Below are positions 9,907-20,947 of a DNA stretch of 64,000 nt, one piece after another; within the stretch, counting starts at the first letter, position 1, and each line of letters begins with the position of its first letter. The position numbers and the translations under genes were made by a program. The notes under the pieces were generated by a model, which did no database searches, was not told the DNA's origin, and saw only the letters and a program-made list of their open reading frames with translations. Source of the stretch: Dacryopinax spathularia (Eukaryota; Basidiomycota; Dacrymycetes; Dacrymycetales; Dacrymycetaceae). The DNA is taken from contig JBBPFI010000006.1 of the NCBI GenBank assembly GCA_037974965.1, positions 1-64,000 on the forward strand, in the 5' to 3' direction.

Positions 9907-10413
9907 GGCAGTATTCAGTATTATGTAATCAAATTCCCAATCGGGAAGGTGGTGGTATGAGAAAGAGATGCAAGTCAGGGTCCTGAGTTTGAACACGCAA
10001 TAATAATGGATGCAAACTAGAACTGTACAGTACCAACTGAGAATCAGGGTCCTATTGCCTGTTTAAACATCTAATATTATTTGTTAAAACATCGTATCTT
10101 GCGCAGATAATAGGGAACGTATATTCCGCTTATACGTATCGCTATACTATCCTGTGGCATGTATGATATGTGAGCATATGTCACATATCCTAATTATAGC
10201 TAGCCCTGACCCTAACCTGTGCAGCGAACCTACTTAGATGTAGAATAAAGCTCATTGGGGGTGATAGCATCTCTGAAGCCCAGAAGAGCGCATGAAGCGG
10301 GAGTAAGCAAATATCCTTTCAGGCAGGGGACAAAACCGAGATTGGGATACCTGAAACGCCCCGGCCGGCGAGCCAAGGCCAGAACGTCAAGTCTCATAAC
10401 ATGCAATGAAGGG
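9907..10413. other. Upstream region of ParB-like gene with two degenerate palindromes
   Basis: No gene is seen. P8 (9987-10017, GTTTGAACA...GATGCAAAC) and P9 (10061-10090, GTTTAAACA...TGTTAAAAC) continue the family A series 5' of the start codon and could mark 5' UTR introns. The remainder is AT-rich, with GATATGTGAGCATATGTCAC-like short inverted motifs near 10165. Confidence 0.6.
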
Positions 10414-11994
10414 TCAGCGTCGAGACGGAAAGGCGATGATGAAGACTGGCAAGCGCTGTTTCAGCAATAGGCCGTCGCGTAGTCCATTTCCATGGAAGAC
10501 GTTCTCCGCCCTCTCAGGCGGTGCTGGTGCACCACCGCGCAGTGCTGTACGGATTGCTTGAGGGTCGGACAGTAGGCTCGTCGTGTGGAGGCTGCAAGGT
10601 GCCGATCAAGCAAGGTGCTTACCTTGGCTCGTCCGCAAGATGGTCGTCCCAATCTCCTGTCCACCAATCGCCCTTGGTTGGCCGAACCCAGAACAGGATG
10701 TTCTCCATGTGATAGTTGTATTCTTCTCTATACCCGTCTTCATTGAACGGGACGTGACGGTACCATCTGCTGGACCACCCCGTCAAAACACAAGCGATCT
10801 TGGAATCGGACGTGTAAGGTGGGGGAGTGTGAGGCAGGAGCGGACGTGCTTACAGCAGACAAAGCCGTAGCTAGGGCGGTTCGGCCGACGGCGTGAAAAT
10901 AACCATTGTTCTGGCGGCCGGGACAGTAGACCGTCGAGAAGAGAATAGCCCACAGCACCTCCTTCACTATGTCCGAGTTGTACAGCCGGGCAGCAGTAGG
11001 CTGGGCATCTTTCATGAGCCATTATTATGGAGGATACATCCTGCTCACCGTGCTCATCTTATCGGGTCCAATAGCAAAGTAGGAAGGTCCCGTCCTTGCA
11101 CTGAGTTGGCTCACCAGGTCCGAGATCTCGTGCGCGTGGTCCAGGACATTATTGAGGAGTACCTTCTTGACCTGCGCTTCCGTCATGAGTCGGATGGAGC
11201 GCCGAAAATGCAGAATGTCGTCATGCAACTGCAGGGGTCGTCAGCGCGAGGCACGGCGTTGTGGCAGGTTGTCTGGATACGTGCCAGCTTGTATAAGCCA
11301 TAGAAACGGTTCCCAGTCAAAACGACCTTTCCCTCTTTGGTAGCGAACTCAGAGAACGTCTCGACCGTCTCTTCATACCACGGGCGCTCCGTATCTGGAT
11401 CAGGAAAGAAGTCTTCCGTCAGGTGAAGGACTTGGATATGACGCCGGATCCTGTTGATGGTAGCACGCTCTGCCCTTGTGTAGTGAGACAGACAATGACT
11501 GAGGGTAGAGCTTCTGATGTGACGTTGCCGATATTGTTCAATCTCGTCCTCCTCAATAGCTTCTTCGGCCCATTGCATAAGCCTCTCCGGCTCCTCCCAA
11601 GCCTCCGGATCGTCTACCCCATCCTCCTCGGTGTATCTCGCATGCAAGAGGGACACCGAATCCGACACGGGCAGTGCGGCAGAGACAGCGTGCTCATTAT
11701 CGGGATCGTCGTCCAGAGGCCCACTGTCGGAGAGGGGCATCAACGGAGAGCTGGATATCTGTGAGGCAAGGTCAGTCTGGAGATGAGAGCAGGATATATG
11801 CGCATGCAGTCCGTTATAGACTCGTATGATGCGCATATACACACTCCGCCATTGACACATGATGCACATACCGAACGGAGAGCGAGATGGCGGGAAGAGG
11901 GATCCTCATCTGTCTCATCGGTCCCTGCTGATCTCATCAGTTTTGACTGCTCCCGGACGATAAGTGCAGGCAAAGTCGCATCTGCAGGAGGCAT
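10414..11994 (-). CDS. DUF6532-like basidiomycete protein
   Basis: Exons on the minus strand: 11872-11994 (MPPADATLP), about 11228-11777, 11049 to about 11225, 10854-11000, 10623-10798 and 10414-10591. All but one junction are in phase; the join near 11226 is unresolved (frame changes between HNAVPRADDPC and LHDDILHFRR). The protein is acidic and N-terminally low-complexity, then helical. The C-terminal part (ARLYNSDIVKEVLWAILF, then GRTALATALSAIACVLTGW) resembles the helical core of DUF6532 proteins, an expanded agaricomycete family of unknown function; this match is from memory of the pattern. It has no signal peptide or membrane segment. Could also be an unrelated helical protein. Confidence 0.5.
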
Positions 11995-12403
11995 TATCCG
12001 GATTGTCCTCCCCTTGCCTTGGTCCACATGCCGACTGCGTTGAACGTTCCTCGATAAACTCAATCACAGGAAGGTCACTTCCACAGGCTCTGTTAAATGC
12101 CTGCCGGCCGGGTATAGAACAACATGGGACACATTCCGTGGGTGGTGACGGACGGGCAGGTATGGGTCATTTCCTGCTTGGGCAGGCAAGTAACTCCCGC
12201 GACGTTTCGCGTTCTGCCATGACGCATCGCCGGGCGCGGCAATCAGGGGCCCGGGGCACTCAGGGCGGCGGGGTGCATCCGTGCATCCGAACGCCTGCCA
12301 TATTTCGGATGCATGCGAGGCTCCAAAAGGCCAATCGATTTGCGTCCGCTCATTCCACAGCGCCTAGTTACTGCCCATTTGACAGCATCAGCTTGTTCCA
12401 ATC
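11995..12403. other. Intergenic stretch, no supported gene
   Basis: An open frame on + crosses this region, but it is GC-rich with no recognisable protein pattern, and it is treated as a chance extension upstream of the ATG at 12404. Confidence 0.4.
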
Positions 12404-12917
12404 CATGGCAGATGTCATGCGTCCTATCGTACCGCTTCCAGCTCTTTGCTGTGAGCCGTTCGTTCAGCAATACTTGTCCGCTTTGCTAGACTATGCGACG
12501 CCGTGCGAACGCGTTGAAGATTTGCTTTACTCGACGCCCTCCATTCGCCAAAAACATCCAGCACCTGGTTTCACACGAATACGCTTCCTCATGGTACCGA
12601 TCCACCAATTCGATGCAGTTATTCCACGACTGCTGCAGGATAGTGAACCACCACGCCGCTTCACAGACGCGGGAAACCAATTCAGACGGCCAGCAAGTAT
12701 CGCCGTGGCATACGACGAGACCATCGTTATTTTGCGGAAGGATGATGTCGAGCTGGGATTTGTCTACAAAAATAGTCAAGACGGGCATGGGAGCCCGAAT
12801 ATCCTTTGCCACCTATTCCAGCCAGATCATGATGCAGAAGGTCGTGATGTGCTAGGTGTGGAAGACATTATACGGCTCGTCAAGCATTACGGCGTGCCCT
12901 CTTGTATCTCGCGATGA
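12404..12917 (+). CDS. Hypothetical protein
   Basis: A 171-residue open frame starting MADVMRPIVPLP and ending HYGVPSCISR. It is mixed alpha/beta-looking (ASIAVAYDETIVILRKDDVELGFVY) and resembles no family I know. The opposite strand is also open (12486-12812), so strand choice is not certain; the plus strand is longer and less Cys/Trp-rich. Plausible further exons lie downstream (12982-13139 and 13172-13439), but no phase-correct junction could be found, so the gene may extend or be broken. Confidence 0.4.
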
Positions 12918-12981
12918 TGTGTACTGCTGAAACGTCATTGAGCACGGCTTAACACAAAACGAGCAGCGTTTTCGCTATACC

Positions 12982-13439
12982 CGGGGCCTTATGGAACCAC
13001 GACAAGGAAGTGGATGCCATGGAGCTGTGCTCCCTGAAGGGCTTTCCCTCTCTCCTCCGATCCCTACACAGCGTGACTCGGCCCATTCTCCTTGCTAATA
13101 TGCATTACGATGCGCTAATCTCTCCCTCGAGTGAGTTTGTTCAAGGTGGGTAATGAGCGGGTCTGACACCCAATAGGTGGATATGAATCCAAATATGATA
13201 TATACCTATCCCCAGCGACATCATTGGAGCACATTAACTTCCTCCTCGATGAAGCCCACCACGCAAACCAAGAACAAATCGTCACAACGAGATATCGCAA
13301 CTTTGTCCTCACCTTCAACCTTCATCGGTACACAGCTCGATCACTTCTCTCGCTAATGTCTGGTTGGCGGATTGCATCGCCTAATTCCGGCTCCATGCGA
13401 ACAGTAACGGTGGGCTACTCTGACGATTATGGAGTGTAG
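12982..13439 (+). CDS. Possible continuation of the 12404 gene or separate small gene
   Basis: Two segments read as coding: about 12982-13139 (ALWNHDKEVDAMELCSLKGF to SSEFVQG) and 13172-13439 (GGYESKYDIYLSP to GYSDDYGV). They are joined across GTGGGTAATG...CCCAATAG. The leucine-rich pattern LLRSLHSVTRPILLANMHYD looks genuine. Start codon and connection upstream are unresolved. Function unknown. Confidence 0.35.
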
Positions 13440-14221
13440 CTATTGTGTTTGAAAACAGGAACATCGCCGTAGATATATCGCTTGCCGGAATCCTCTCTTG
13501 TAGACGCACACGCCTATGTTGCGCAATATCCTGCGTGGATGATGTGGAAGAGCGACCTCATGTGAAATCGCCTGGCGGGTAACCGCTGTGGGTGGGACGC
13601 CGCTCTTACTGTGAGGAATGCTCGTCTGGTCCTGCTATTGTCGCTCGCTACGACCCGGGGACATTAAGGGTTTACCTGTGCGGCAAGCTGGGTCGGCCAG
13701 GTTGCTTTCTGAGGCACACAACCCCTACTAGAAGATGGACCAATAGCAAACTAGTAATTCAACGGTCTTGCACACCCGGTTCTCTCCAGCATGAGCCCAA
13801 ATCTTCCAGCCATCGTCGGGAGGGCAAGCTGGCGAACGAAGCCCGGTTCTGATACTACATCATACTGTATACATGTGTTGTTGAAGGTTGCTGCAGCACT
13901 GGATATAATGTGTGCTGCTATTACGGAAAGTATGTCAGGGATGGGGCAACCATCCGACTGTACATGGGGGCAAGCCTCACCGGTGCAGCGTCCGATCACG
14001 TGCAAAGCGCATCCGTGCATCCGCGGGCGAGGCACGTCCGTCTTGGTGCGACTCCAATTTTACCATAGGAGGATTCTGCTAAACGGCATTGCTACCTCTA
14101 GGACAATCTTGCGAGACAGAACTGCGACGGTTGCTTGGGTGCTCATCCTACCAGTGCAGGGTCAAGGCTAAACTGGCTTGAGGTAAGCACACTTGAGTGT
14201 GGCGTTGTGCGTCATCTTATA
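13440..14221. other. Intergenic or decayed sequence
   Basis: Open frames on both strands near 13751-14171 overlap antiparallel, and neither has recognisable motifs. I see no gene I can support here. Confidence 0.35.
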
Positions 14222-15056
14222 CCGCCGTGGACAGTGCGTGATCATGCCACGCCAGAAGCCAAGTTTGGTTGGGGAGAGGGTGCCTCTTGATCCTCGACAG
14301 GACTCGTCTCGTTCTGAGTATGTGAAGAGCTGGCGACGAACTACCTCTACTGACAGCGTGGCAAATCCTTTATATATGCAGGCTTGAGGTCGATGCTGGA
14401 CGGAATCACCAGGGGCATGCAGAAGCTTGTGAGAGAGTTTGGACGGCGAAGCTGTCCGCCTACTCCAGGCTGCGTAGCTTTGAAATCGATATCATTGCAG
14501 AGACTGGATCTGCTACTCTACAGGTATTGTATCTTGCCGAACATCCTCTCAGCAGCCACCTGACCTTCGGTAGGTAGACCAGTCATCGGAGCGCTGCAGA
14601 CCTTGCACAAACCTTGGCCTGCCTTGTCCCACGGAGAAGGGCTGCAGTCAGTGCGTTTGCTGCTTGGCGGAGGGTGTAGATTGTGGTGAGCTCGGTCGTG
14701 GGTGGCTTATGCATACTAGCGCTGATGGAACTGTAGTGAGAGACACGCTTAGAGTTGATGCGAATTCTCGAGCAAATCGCTTGACAAAGGAGCTCTTGGA
14801 GAAGAATCTAGACAAGAAGCTATACTGCTTCTTGTTTCCAGCGCTACCTGAAGAGATTGGTGAAAGTGAGAGAGAGCTTAGCATCCTGGAGAGTTTATCT
14901 GGCAATCTTCGCTGGATACAGGAGCGCCTCTGGACTTCCATTGAACGTGGCAACCTATCGGAAGCCGAGCTCAACGATTGGAAGGACGCTCGGAAGACCG
15001 TGCTGCTTATGCGACAGCTGACGAGCGAAATGCAGACTTCAGCAATGGATGGATGA
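14222..15056 (+). CDS. Cys-rich (zinc-binding type) protein, exon structure incomplete
   Basis: The last exon, 14574-15056, is clear: VDQSSERCRPCTNLGLPC, then a second cluster GCSQCVCC and VDC, followed by a helical tail (ELLEKNLDKKLYCFLFPAL, ESERELSILESLSGNL). The CX2CX6CX5CX2C spacing resembles zinc-binding clusters of agaricomycete regulatory-type proteins. A preceding exon ends at 14523 (AETGSATLQ), in phase with it across GTATTG...CGGTAG. A possible first exon begins at the ATG at 14244 (MPRQKPSLVGERVP), but its junction near 14386 does not keep frame. It may be a partly decayed gene. Confidence 0.42.
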
Positions 15057-15604
15057 TCTGGTCGCCGAGGGCTTGTAGTCCCCAAGCAGATAGCGTTAGA
15101 CGACGCTGAAGTGTTATAATGCATGCGTAAACATACTGCGTACACCCGAGCGTGCATATATGAACGAAACTTTCCACTTCGAGAATGCATGCACATAGAT
15201 AATGGACACACGGAACTGGTAGTGTCTCTGCGCTACAGTAGTGGCGGGCGGAGCCACCTCTTTTGATGGGGAGGGAAAGGTGTGTGACAGATAGTCTTAC
15301 CCCTTGATAACCAACTGGAACCCGATGGCTAAGTGCTACTGAAGGAGAGGAAGGGCCCAAGGGGGAGCGCGGAGTGTCATGACGCTGCGAGTGGCCGTCC
15401 TGCATTGTAACGGGAGCACTTCGTAACACGAAGTTGCTCTACCGTTTGCGGCGGTATGATCATGGTGCGGAGAGTAGTCTGAATCGACGGCAAACCTCCT
15501 CCCGGAAGGAGGGCAGCTGAGTGCAGGAAATAGGGCAGGGCACTTGCGATAGACAGCATTTTCAGAATACAGGCGGATTAGAGGAGGTAGCGCAGTACAC
15601 GCCC
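15057..15604. other. Intergenic, no supported gene
   Basis: Only short overlapping frames occur on both strands; nothing recognisable. Confidence 0.4.
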
Positions 15605-15771
15605 TAGTACAGTGGAAATAAAGCAGTTGTGGCCAAGCCCTCTGCGGCGAGGTCAAATGCTTGAAGAGCCGACTCCACCAAACGGTCCATCCCCATAGCC
15701 TGCGACCCATCCGTGATGCGGTCTACCAGCTTCTTTATTGCCTTGAATCGCAAGGCGCTGTTGTAGGCCAG
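15605..15771 (-). pseudogene. Orphan C-terminal exon
   Basis: On the minus strand a clean segment reads RFKAIKKLVDRITDGSQ, then RLVESALQAFDLAAEGLATTALFPLY and a stop. It starts after a good acceptor (CCTACAACAG). No matching upstream exons could be assembled between 15780 and 16480, so this is either the last exon of a gene whose other exons I could not read or a remnant. Confidence 0.35.
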
Positions 15772-16486
15772 GTGGGCATGCGGATATCACCCATCACTCT
15801 GCTGTAGGCACGTATGCCATGTCAAGCACTGGTGGAGAGGCCCACAAAACCTGGACAACCCAATTCTCAAGGTGCCCCTCCCACATCGACAATCTCGCTG
15901 AGAATTATCAAGATCGCATTTTCGTCGATGATCTTCCGGGTGATATATCCGCCCCCATTGCAGGATACGTGACGAGGAAATCCATGGTGCACGACAATGT
16001 CACTCAGTCTGGCTCAGCACGATGAATCGTCACACCGTGCAGTGCCCCAGCTGGTAGATACAAAAACTTGCCTTCCGATCCGCCGTTTGAGTAGGTAGCC
16101 TCATTTGGAGCTCTCCAGGAAGGCCTCTTCTCTCCCAAGGTTATTCTTCTACAGTTGCTTGGTAAACTGTTGTTCCGCGGTTGCCCAGTCAACATGGGTT
16201 CTTCAGTCCCCAGATGGCTTACATGGACTCACGCTGGTTCGCAAGAACTGTAGTATCTCCGGATGCTCCTCTGGTATTCTTCCACGCACTTGACCACAGC
16301 CGGCTGTCTACTTTGTTTCGCATAGTTATGAACTTAGTTGCCCAGTGGCACGAATGGGATATTCATTCACACAGAACGGTGTACTTTCAGACTTGATCCC
16401 GTACGCAGGCCGCATCGCCGGTGCCTTGCCCAACTTATCGACAGGGGCCCCTCAGGTATGTGCGTGTCGGGGAATACAATCAGCTG
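15772..16486. other. Unresolved sequence upstream of orphan exon
   Basis: Isolated coding-like pieces on the minus strand (for example VVHHGFPRHVSCNGGGYI near 16000) are broken by stops. No complete gene model. Confidence 0.3.
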
Positions 16487-18568
16487 CGAAATCCGACAGC
16501 CGGGTGTTCCGCTTCGCCCAAGAACGCAATCTCAGAGAAGGTCTGCCACAGTCCCTGCGCCATACGTCAGAGATGAGGGAGACGCCTTACAAAACGATGT
16601 TCACGTACCGCACCCAAAATACCACATTGCATCCGCTCATCCAACAGTATACCGTTCTCATGACATTCAGCAGCATCCCAGACACATGTAGATGTGCCGG
16701 AGCGTGTCTCAGAGATCTGCTCGCCTCTGAAGAGCCGGTTTGCTGCCACACTCACCAGCTCTTCGTAGTCGTATCCAGTGGATCGGCGCGCCCCTTTGAA
16801 TATCAGACGCACAGTGTCGCCGACGCGGTGATCGAAGACATATTGCGTGTATGGCCCTACCTCGCTTTGCCGAACGTGGGGATAGGCCCCAAACAGTCCA
16901 GCCACCAGACCGAACAGCGGACTCGGTAAAAATGTTGACCACGATCCTGCCCCAGACCCTTTGATCAAGACGAGTGTCGTCCTAAGGGAGCACAATGCAC
17001 CGGAATCGATAAGGAAGGCCGTACGCACATTGACCGTGATCGCGTTGCGTTCGATCCTTTCAAGCCAGACAATCCAGTGTCTGGCGGGGCGCGGTACCAG
17101 CAGAACATGTTGCCAGCCCGGCAAGCTGAGCGGGTTATCCCCAAGCCAGACCATACCGGGTTGGCTAGCATGGCCTCAGCCAAGGTGTTGTCATCAGGTT
17201 AGATTGACTTACGAGCACCGCCAAGGTAATTTGACCACAAAGGTCGGGCTCTGTGCCGTCATGAGTAACCTGTGGGCATGACGCGGAATCGTGCTAACAG
17301 AAATTGAGCCATTGGCATACATGTGGCGGATCGGCAACTGATACAAGACGGTGAAACTTAGGAAATGAGTCTGAAAAGAGCGACTTACGCTGTGGGATGT
17401 GGGATGGGTGCAACCGCTCGACGCTGCCGCGATTGTAGTACAGCGGCTAATAGCATCACATCCATGAGCATGGACTGAGGATGTTGAAGATGGACTGACC
17501 AGGAATAGTTGAATCCCAAGACACCTGAATAGGGCAAGGTGTCAGTCTCCCAGGATGTAAGATGCGTGGCTATTCCTATGGGGAAGTTGTCCATCGTTGT
17601 ATGGAGTCCAGCCAGCGTACGGAAGTGCAAATTGCAAGGGTACCAGAAGCCATCTAGTGGACATGACTACGTTAGTCCGATGAGGGTGAAGCTTCAGACT
17701 GGCTCAAACTCACCAACTACTCCACCGTAGACATATACCTGGTGAAACCCATCTCTCGTCATCGGAGCTGACTTATCTATATCAACCTTGGATGCTTGTA
17801 CATTCACGTTAACCGTCTCGCCCCTTCGAATTCCAACAAGCGTGTCATGGGCAATCCATCTGGGGGCTCCATTAAAATTGAAGAGCCGTTTGTCATACGC
17901 TTCACTAACGATTGATTGGAGCCTAGATAGCGGTCAATATGCTGACAACATCTCAGGTTGGACGTACCTGTGTCGAACAAAAATATGGCATAATGGCGGT
18001 CTTGCCCTGGCTGGGGCGGTGAGCCAAGCGTCTGTGTAACGAGGTATCCGCATGAGCAAGCCATGGGTATGGGAGGGATCCGACTGACGGCTAGGAGGGA
18101 GAAAAAGTTGACTGGGAAAGAGGTAAGCTCACTACTGCTCACTGGGATCCTGAACGTGGCCCACTTACTGTAATTGTGTGCACCCTTTGCCTGGACAGCC
18201 AACCGACGTTCCATCTCAGTCAGTCTTGCCGGAGCGGGCGTCATTCTCGCTGTCTGGCTGGCCATGACAAGGAAGGGGTGATGGAAGGCGAGATGCTCGA
18301 CCATGGATGTGCTAGCATCGTGGCTGGGCGAGGTGCTCATCCTCCATCCTGAGTGTTGCTGTTCATGCTCCTCGTCAAATTGGCGCAAAAGAGCTTCAGT
18401 TACGCTGTCCAGGGGGTCATCGGCTTGCTCGGAGTCAGGAACAGTGGATGCAAGAGCTATAGGTCCGGTAATCTTCAAGCGACCTTCCTCAGTGAGGAAG
18501 ATGCCCGTAACTTTTGCATCTGACACAGCTGGGGCCCGGACTTGCAGCCGCTCGACATCCTTTGCATA
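16487..18568 (-). CDS. Pepsin-like aspartic protease (A1), possibly damaged
   Basis: Exons read on the minus strand include 18169-18568 (pro-region), 17968-18111 (TLGSPPQ ... AIFLFDTG), about 17747-17933, 17521-17670 (region of DTLPYSGVLGF), about 17222-17372, then about 16579-17175 and 16487-16564 (GLWQTFSEIAFLG). Both active-site loops of an A1 peptidase are visible: FDTG in the N-lobe and AFLIDSGA in the C-lobe. ILG followed by a VGF ending matches the usual C-terminal ILGDxFLxxxxxVFDxxNxxVGF. After the first DTG the frame that continues the domain (SEAYDKRLFNFNGAP) is one base off the spliced frame, so there is a frameshift or an unusual intron near 17930. The N-terminus is unclear; an upstream exon at about 18622-18900 may belong. 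It differs clearly from the two proteases at 49.7-54.0 kb. Confidence 0.55.
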
Positions 18569-18945
18569 CTAAAGACAAGTCAGATCGCGACAATACCACA
18601 GGGGATGCAGGTTACAAGTATTATGTCAGAGTAGACAGCATTGCGTGGAGGGTCCAACTGGATCGCGTCGATGTTGCTGGTAGAATCTCGACTGGTATCC
18701 ATGTTCGAGTAGATCGAAGGCGAGGGAGCCGTGGACGTTTGCAGCGAGCTGTTTGCAGTGTGCATCCGATGGTTTGCATCCCGCTCTGTGGACTTATTGC
18801 TTCCGTCCTCGGCCGGGCATTTCACGGATGCTCTTGGGAGTAACTGAGATTCGGGACTAATATCACGGTCAATATGAGGTCTACTGGGGAGTTTTGGCAA
18901 CTTCTTACCTCCTCATGGTCTTTACCGTACGTTACTATGTCTCCG

Positions 18946-19755
18946 CTATAGAATGCTACCTACAAAGAAGCAAGGGGCTCTCGACAGAATGCATGATTTA
19001 CTCTGGTAAGCCGCTATGCTGAAGTGTCTGCTGAGGCGACTACTGTACTGCTGCTGCTTCCACGGAGCAGGGCGTACCGTAACCATCTTTCCCGCCTCGC
19101 CAACCGCCCCACCGCCGTAGCCAAGACGGTATTCATGTCCCGCTTGCCCGCGCCCGAGCTCGAGCACCCTCGCCTCAGGTGGGGACGTTCCAGTGGGAGA
19201 GGAGGACATGCCGGTGGGGTACCTGCACTTTCTGCACGACATTCTTGCTCCCTGGGGCATGCAGGCAGGGACGGGCAAGTCGGGCAGGAAGAGGAGCACG
19301 ATCGCTGTGCGCGCGTTAGCTGCACATTCATTTCCCCTAGGAGAAGGAGGGAGGGCGGACCCATCGGAAGCAATGGACGAGATGAGCGCAATGCAGAGGG
19401 TCATCCATTGCCAGGTGTACAGGCCGTGCCTGCGGGTGCCTTGCTGCCGTGCAGCCGATGGAAGCCGAACACGAGCGGGCGACGCGACAAAGTTGGCGAG
19501 CACAAACATGAGCTGCCAGAAGGTCGTGAGCATAACTTGCTCCTCAACGGTTAACCATTGGACGGCGACTGGCGTAGAGTCAGCATCGCTCTCACAATAC
19601 ATATTGCCTGCCAAATGGGCAGACGTGCCGGAGATCCTCGAGCAGTGCGAGAGGAGCAGTCGGGCGTTGGAAAAAGGAAATCGGACGTACTGGCAAGAAG
19701 GCATGGGGTTGAAGCTGCTCTCAAAGAAACCCAGCAGCACACGGAGCATGAACAT
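18946..19755 (-). pseudogene. Fragment of MFS transporter (Dal5/ACS-like)
   Basis: The minus strand reads FMLRVLLGFFESSFNP, then WLTVEEQVMLTTFWQLMFVLANF, GLYTWQWM and IVLLFLPDLPVPA, in the order of the first half of anion:cation symporter family members (allantoate permease type). The N-terminal membrane segments are missing, the intervening sequence is out of frame or replaced by non-membrane sequence, and no C-terminal half follows. This is a decayed fragment of a host transporter gene. Confidence 0.55.
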
Positions 19756-20304
19756 GGGCGCGACGCTTAGGCAGAAGGTAATCCTGAAGAGTAGCTATTC
19801 GAAGAGTAGCTATTCGCTACTAGCCGAAAATTGAAAATTCAGTGAGGCGGTTAGGATAGGGTGGATGTAGGGACTGATCCTTGCGCACCCTCGCTGCTCT
19901 TCAAGTTACGCCCACTTGCTCACCTACCACGCAACCCCTCCAATGAAACTCCGTGACCATGCGTCCAATACCCTTTCCCAAATACTTGGTCTGATACATA
20001 CCCTGTGGTCAACACTACGTGGTGTCCGCACAGCACCCAGATGTCAATTGCCCTCTTGCCGCCCACTCAATGATGACGAGATACATGCTGCTTCCCGCGA
20101 AATATCGTCCATCCTGAGAGACACCGCTATCACTTGGTGTGCCTCCAGATACCTTCCATTGGAGTATTATGGTGTTCCAAAGATCATTACGGTGCGCAGC
20201 TGGTGCAGTGCCATCATCGTCCAGATGCAATCGACTGACGCGCATAGCATGTCGAAATTTCGGTGCCAGCGAGCGACCTTGAGACTGCAACGCATGTATT
20301 CGGC
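19756..20304. other. Intergenic, possible 5' exon of the next gene
   Basis: A plus-strand frame (19916-20308) reads MKLRDHASNTLSQILGLIHTLW, but I cannot join it convincingly to the following gene. Confidence 0.3.
19786..19815. repeat. 15-bp tandem duplication
   Basis: GAAGAGTAGCTATTC occurs twice in a row at the 5' boundary of the MFS fragment; it may mark a repaired break. Confidence 0.8.
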
Positions 20305-20820
20305 ATGAACGCATCCAGCGGGGAAACGGCTCGTATTCCGCCCGACACGTTTCGACCGTACCTTCAAAAGTATCCCACCTTTAAACTGCAGGATTCGCAG
20401 GTGCTCTGCATCCTAGTACCGGACACAGTCTGGGAGCTTGCCCCCCTCAGCCAAGATAAAGTTGTGCAGAACTCGAAATGGAAGTTCCCCGTTCTTGCTT
20501 TGGCCTACTACGTGGACGGCTTGATACGTCTTCTACGATCCGAACGAGAGGACGACATGCGGAAGATTCAGGTCGACGTGCAGCTGGAGTATTTGGTCGA
20601 AGGAATGGGCATTGACACGGAGTGGCTTGAAAGGAATATCGGGCTGGAGGAACGATGGAGTATAATCAAAAACTGCGTCAGCGAAGAAGCAAGGCTAGCG
20701 CGTATACGCAGCCCCATAGACGAGGGGAAATTCACGTCTTTCATTGAGAATGAGGAGATGCGGCAGGAACGTCGCCGGATCCCGGGATTTTACCTTCCTA
20801 GACCTATACATTCATCCTGA
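20305..20820 (+). CDS. Hypothetical protein
   Basis: A 171-residue frame from MNASSGETARIP to LPRPIHSS. Hydrophilic, with amphipathic helices (YYVDGLIRLLRSEREDDMRK, EEARLARIRSPIDEGKF) and no signal peptide. Codon bias is coding-like (C/G third positions), and the stop lies convergently opposite the nucleotidyltransferase at 20948-21701. Family not recognised. The N-terminus may lie in an upstream exon. Confidence 0.45.
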   Translation: MNASSGETARIPPDTFRPYLQKYPTFKLQDSQVLCILVPDTVWELAPLSQDKVVQNSKWKFPVLALAYYVDGLIRLLRSEREDDMRKIQVDVQLEYLVEGMGIDTEWLERNIGLEERWSIIKNCVSEEARLARIRSPIDEGKFTSFIENEEMRQERRRIPGFYLPRPIHSS

Positions 20821-20947
20821 TCCGCCTCCAAACGTCTTTCTCATCTGTTGACATCGCTCCGTTTGAGTAACGTATGCCGCCGTGGGTTGGGTACATGGGG
20901 ACAGCTCTGAACCGGACCTGCCGATTGATCAGCTTATGGGAGTCGCT

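Noticed and set aside
11964-12403. N-terminal extension of the long plus-strand frame ending at 12917
   Set aside because: The composition is non-coding and overlaps the 5' exon of the gene on the other strand; the ATG at 12404 is the likely start.
12486-12812. Minus-strand frame opposite the 12404 gene
   Set aside because: It is shorter, rich in Trp/Cys, and has no partner exons; kept as an alternative only.
19024-19834. Long plus-strand frames over the MFS fragment
   Set aside because: They are antisense shadows of GC-rich sequence; only the minus strand shows transporter motifs.
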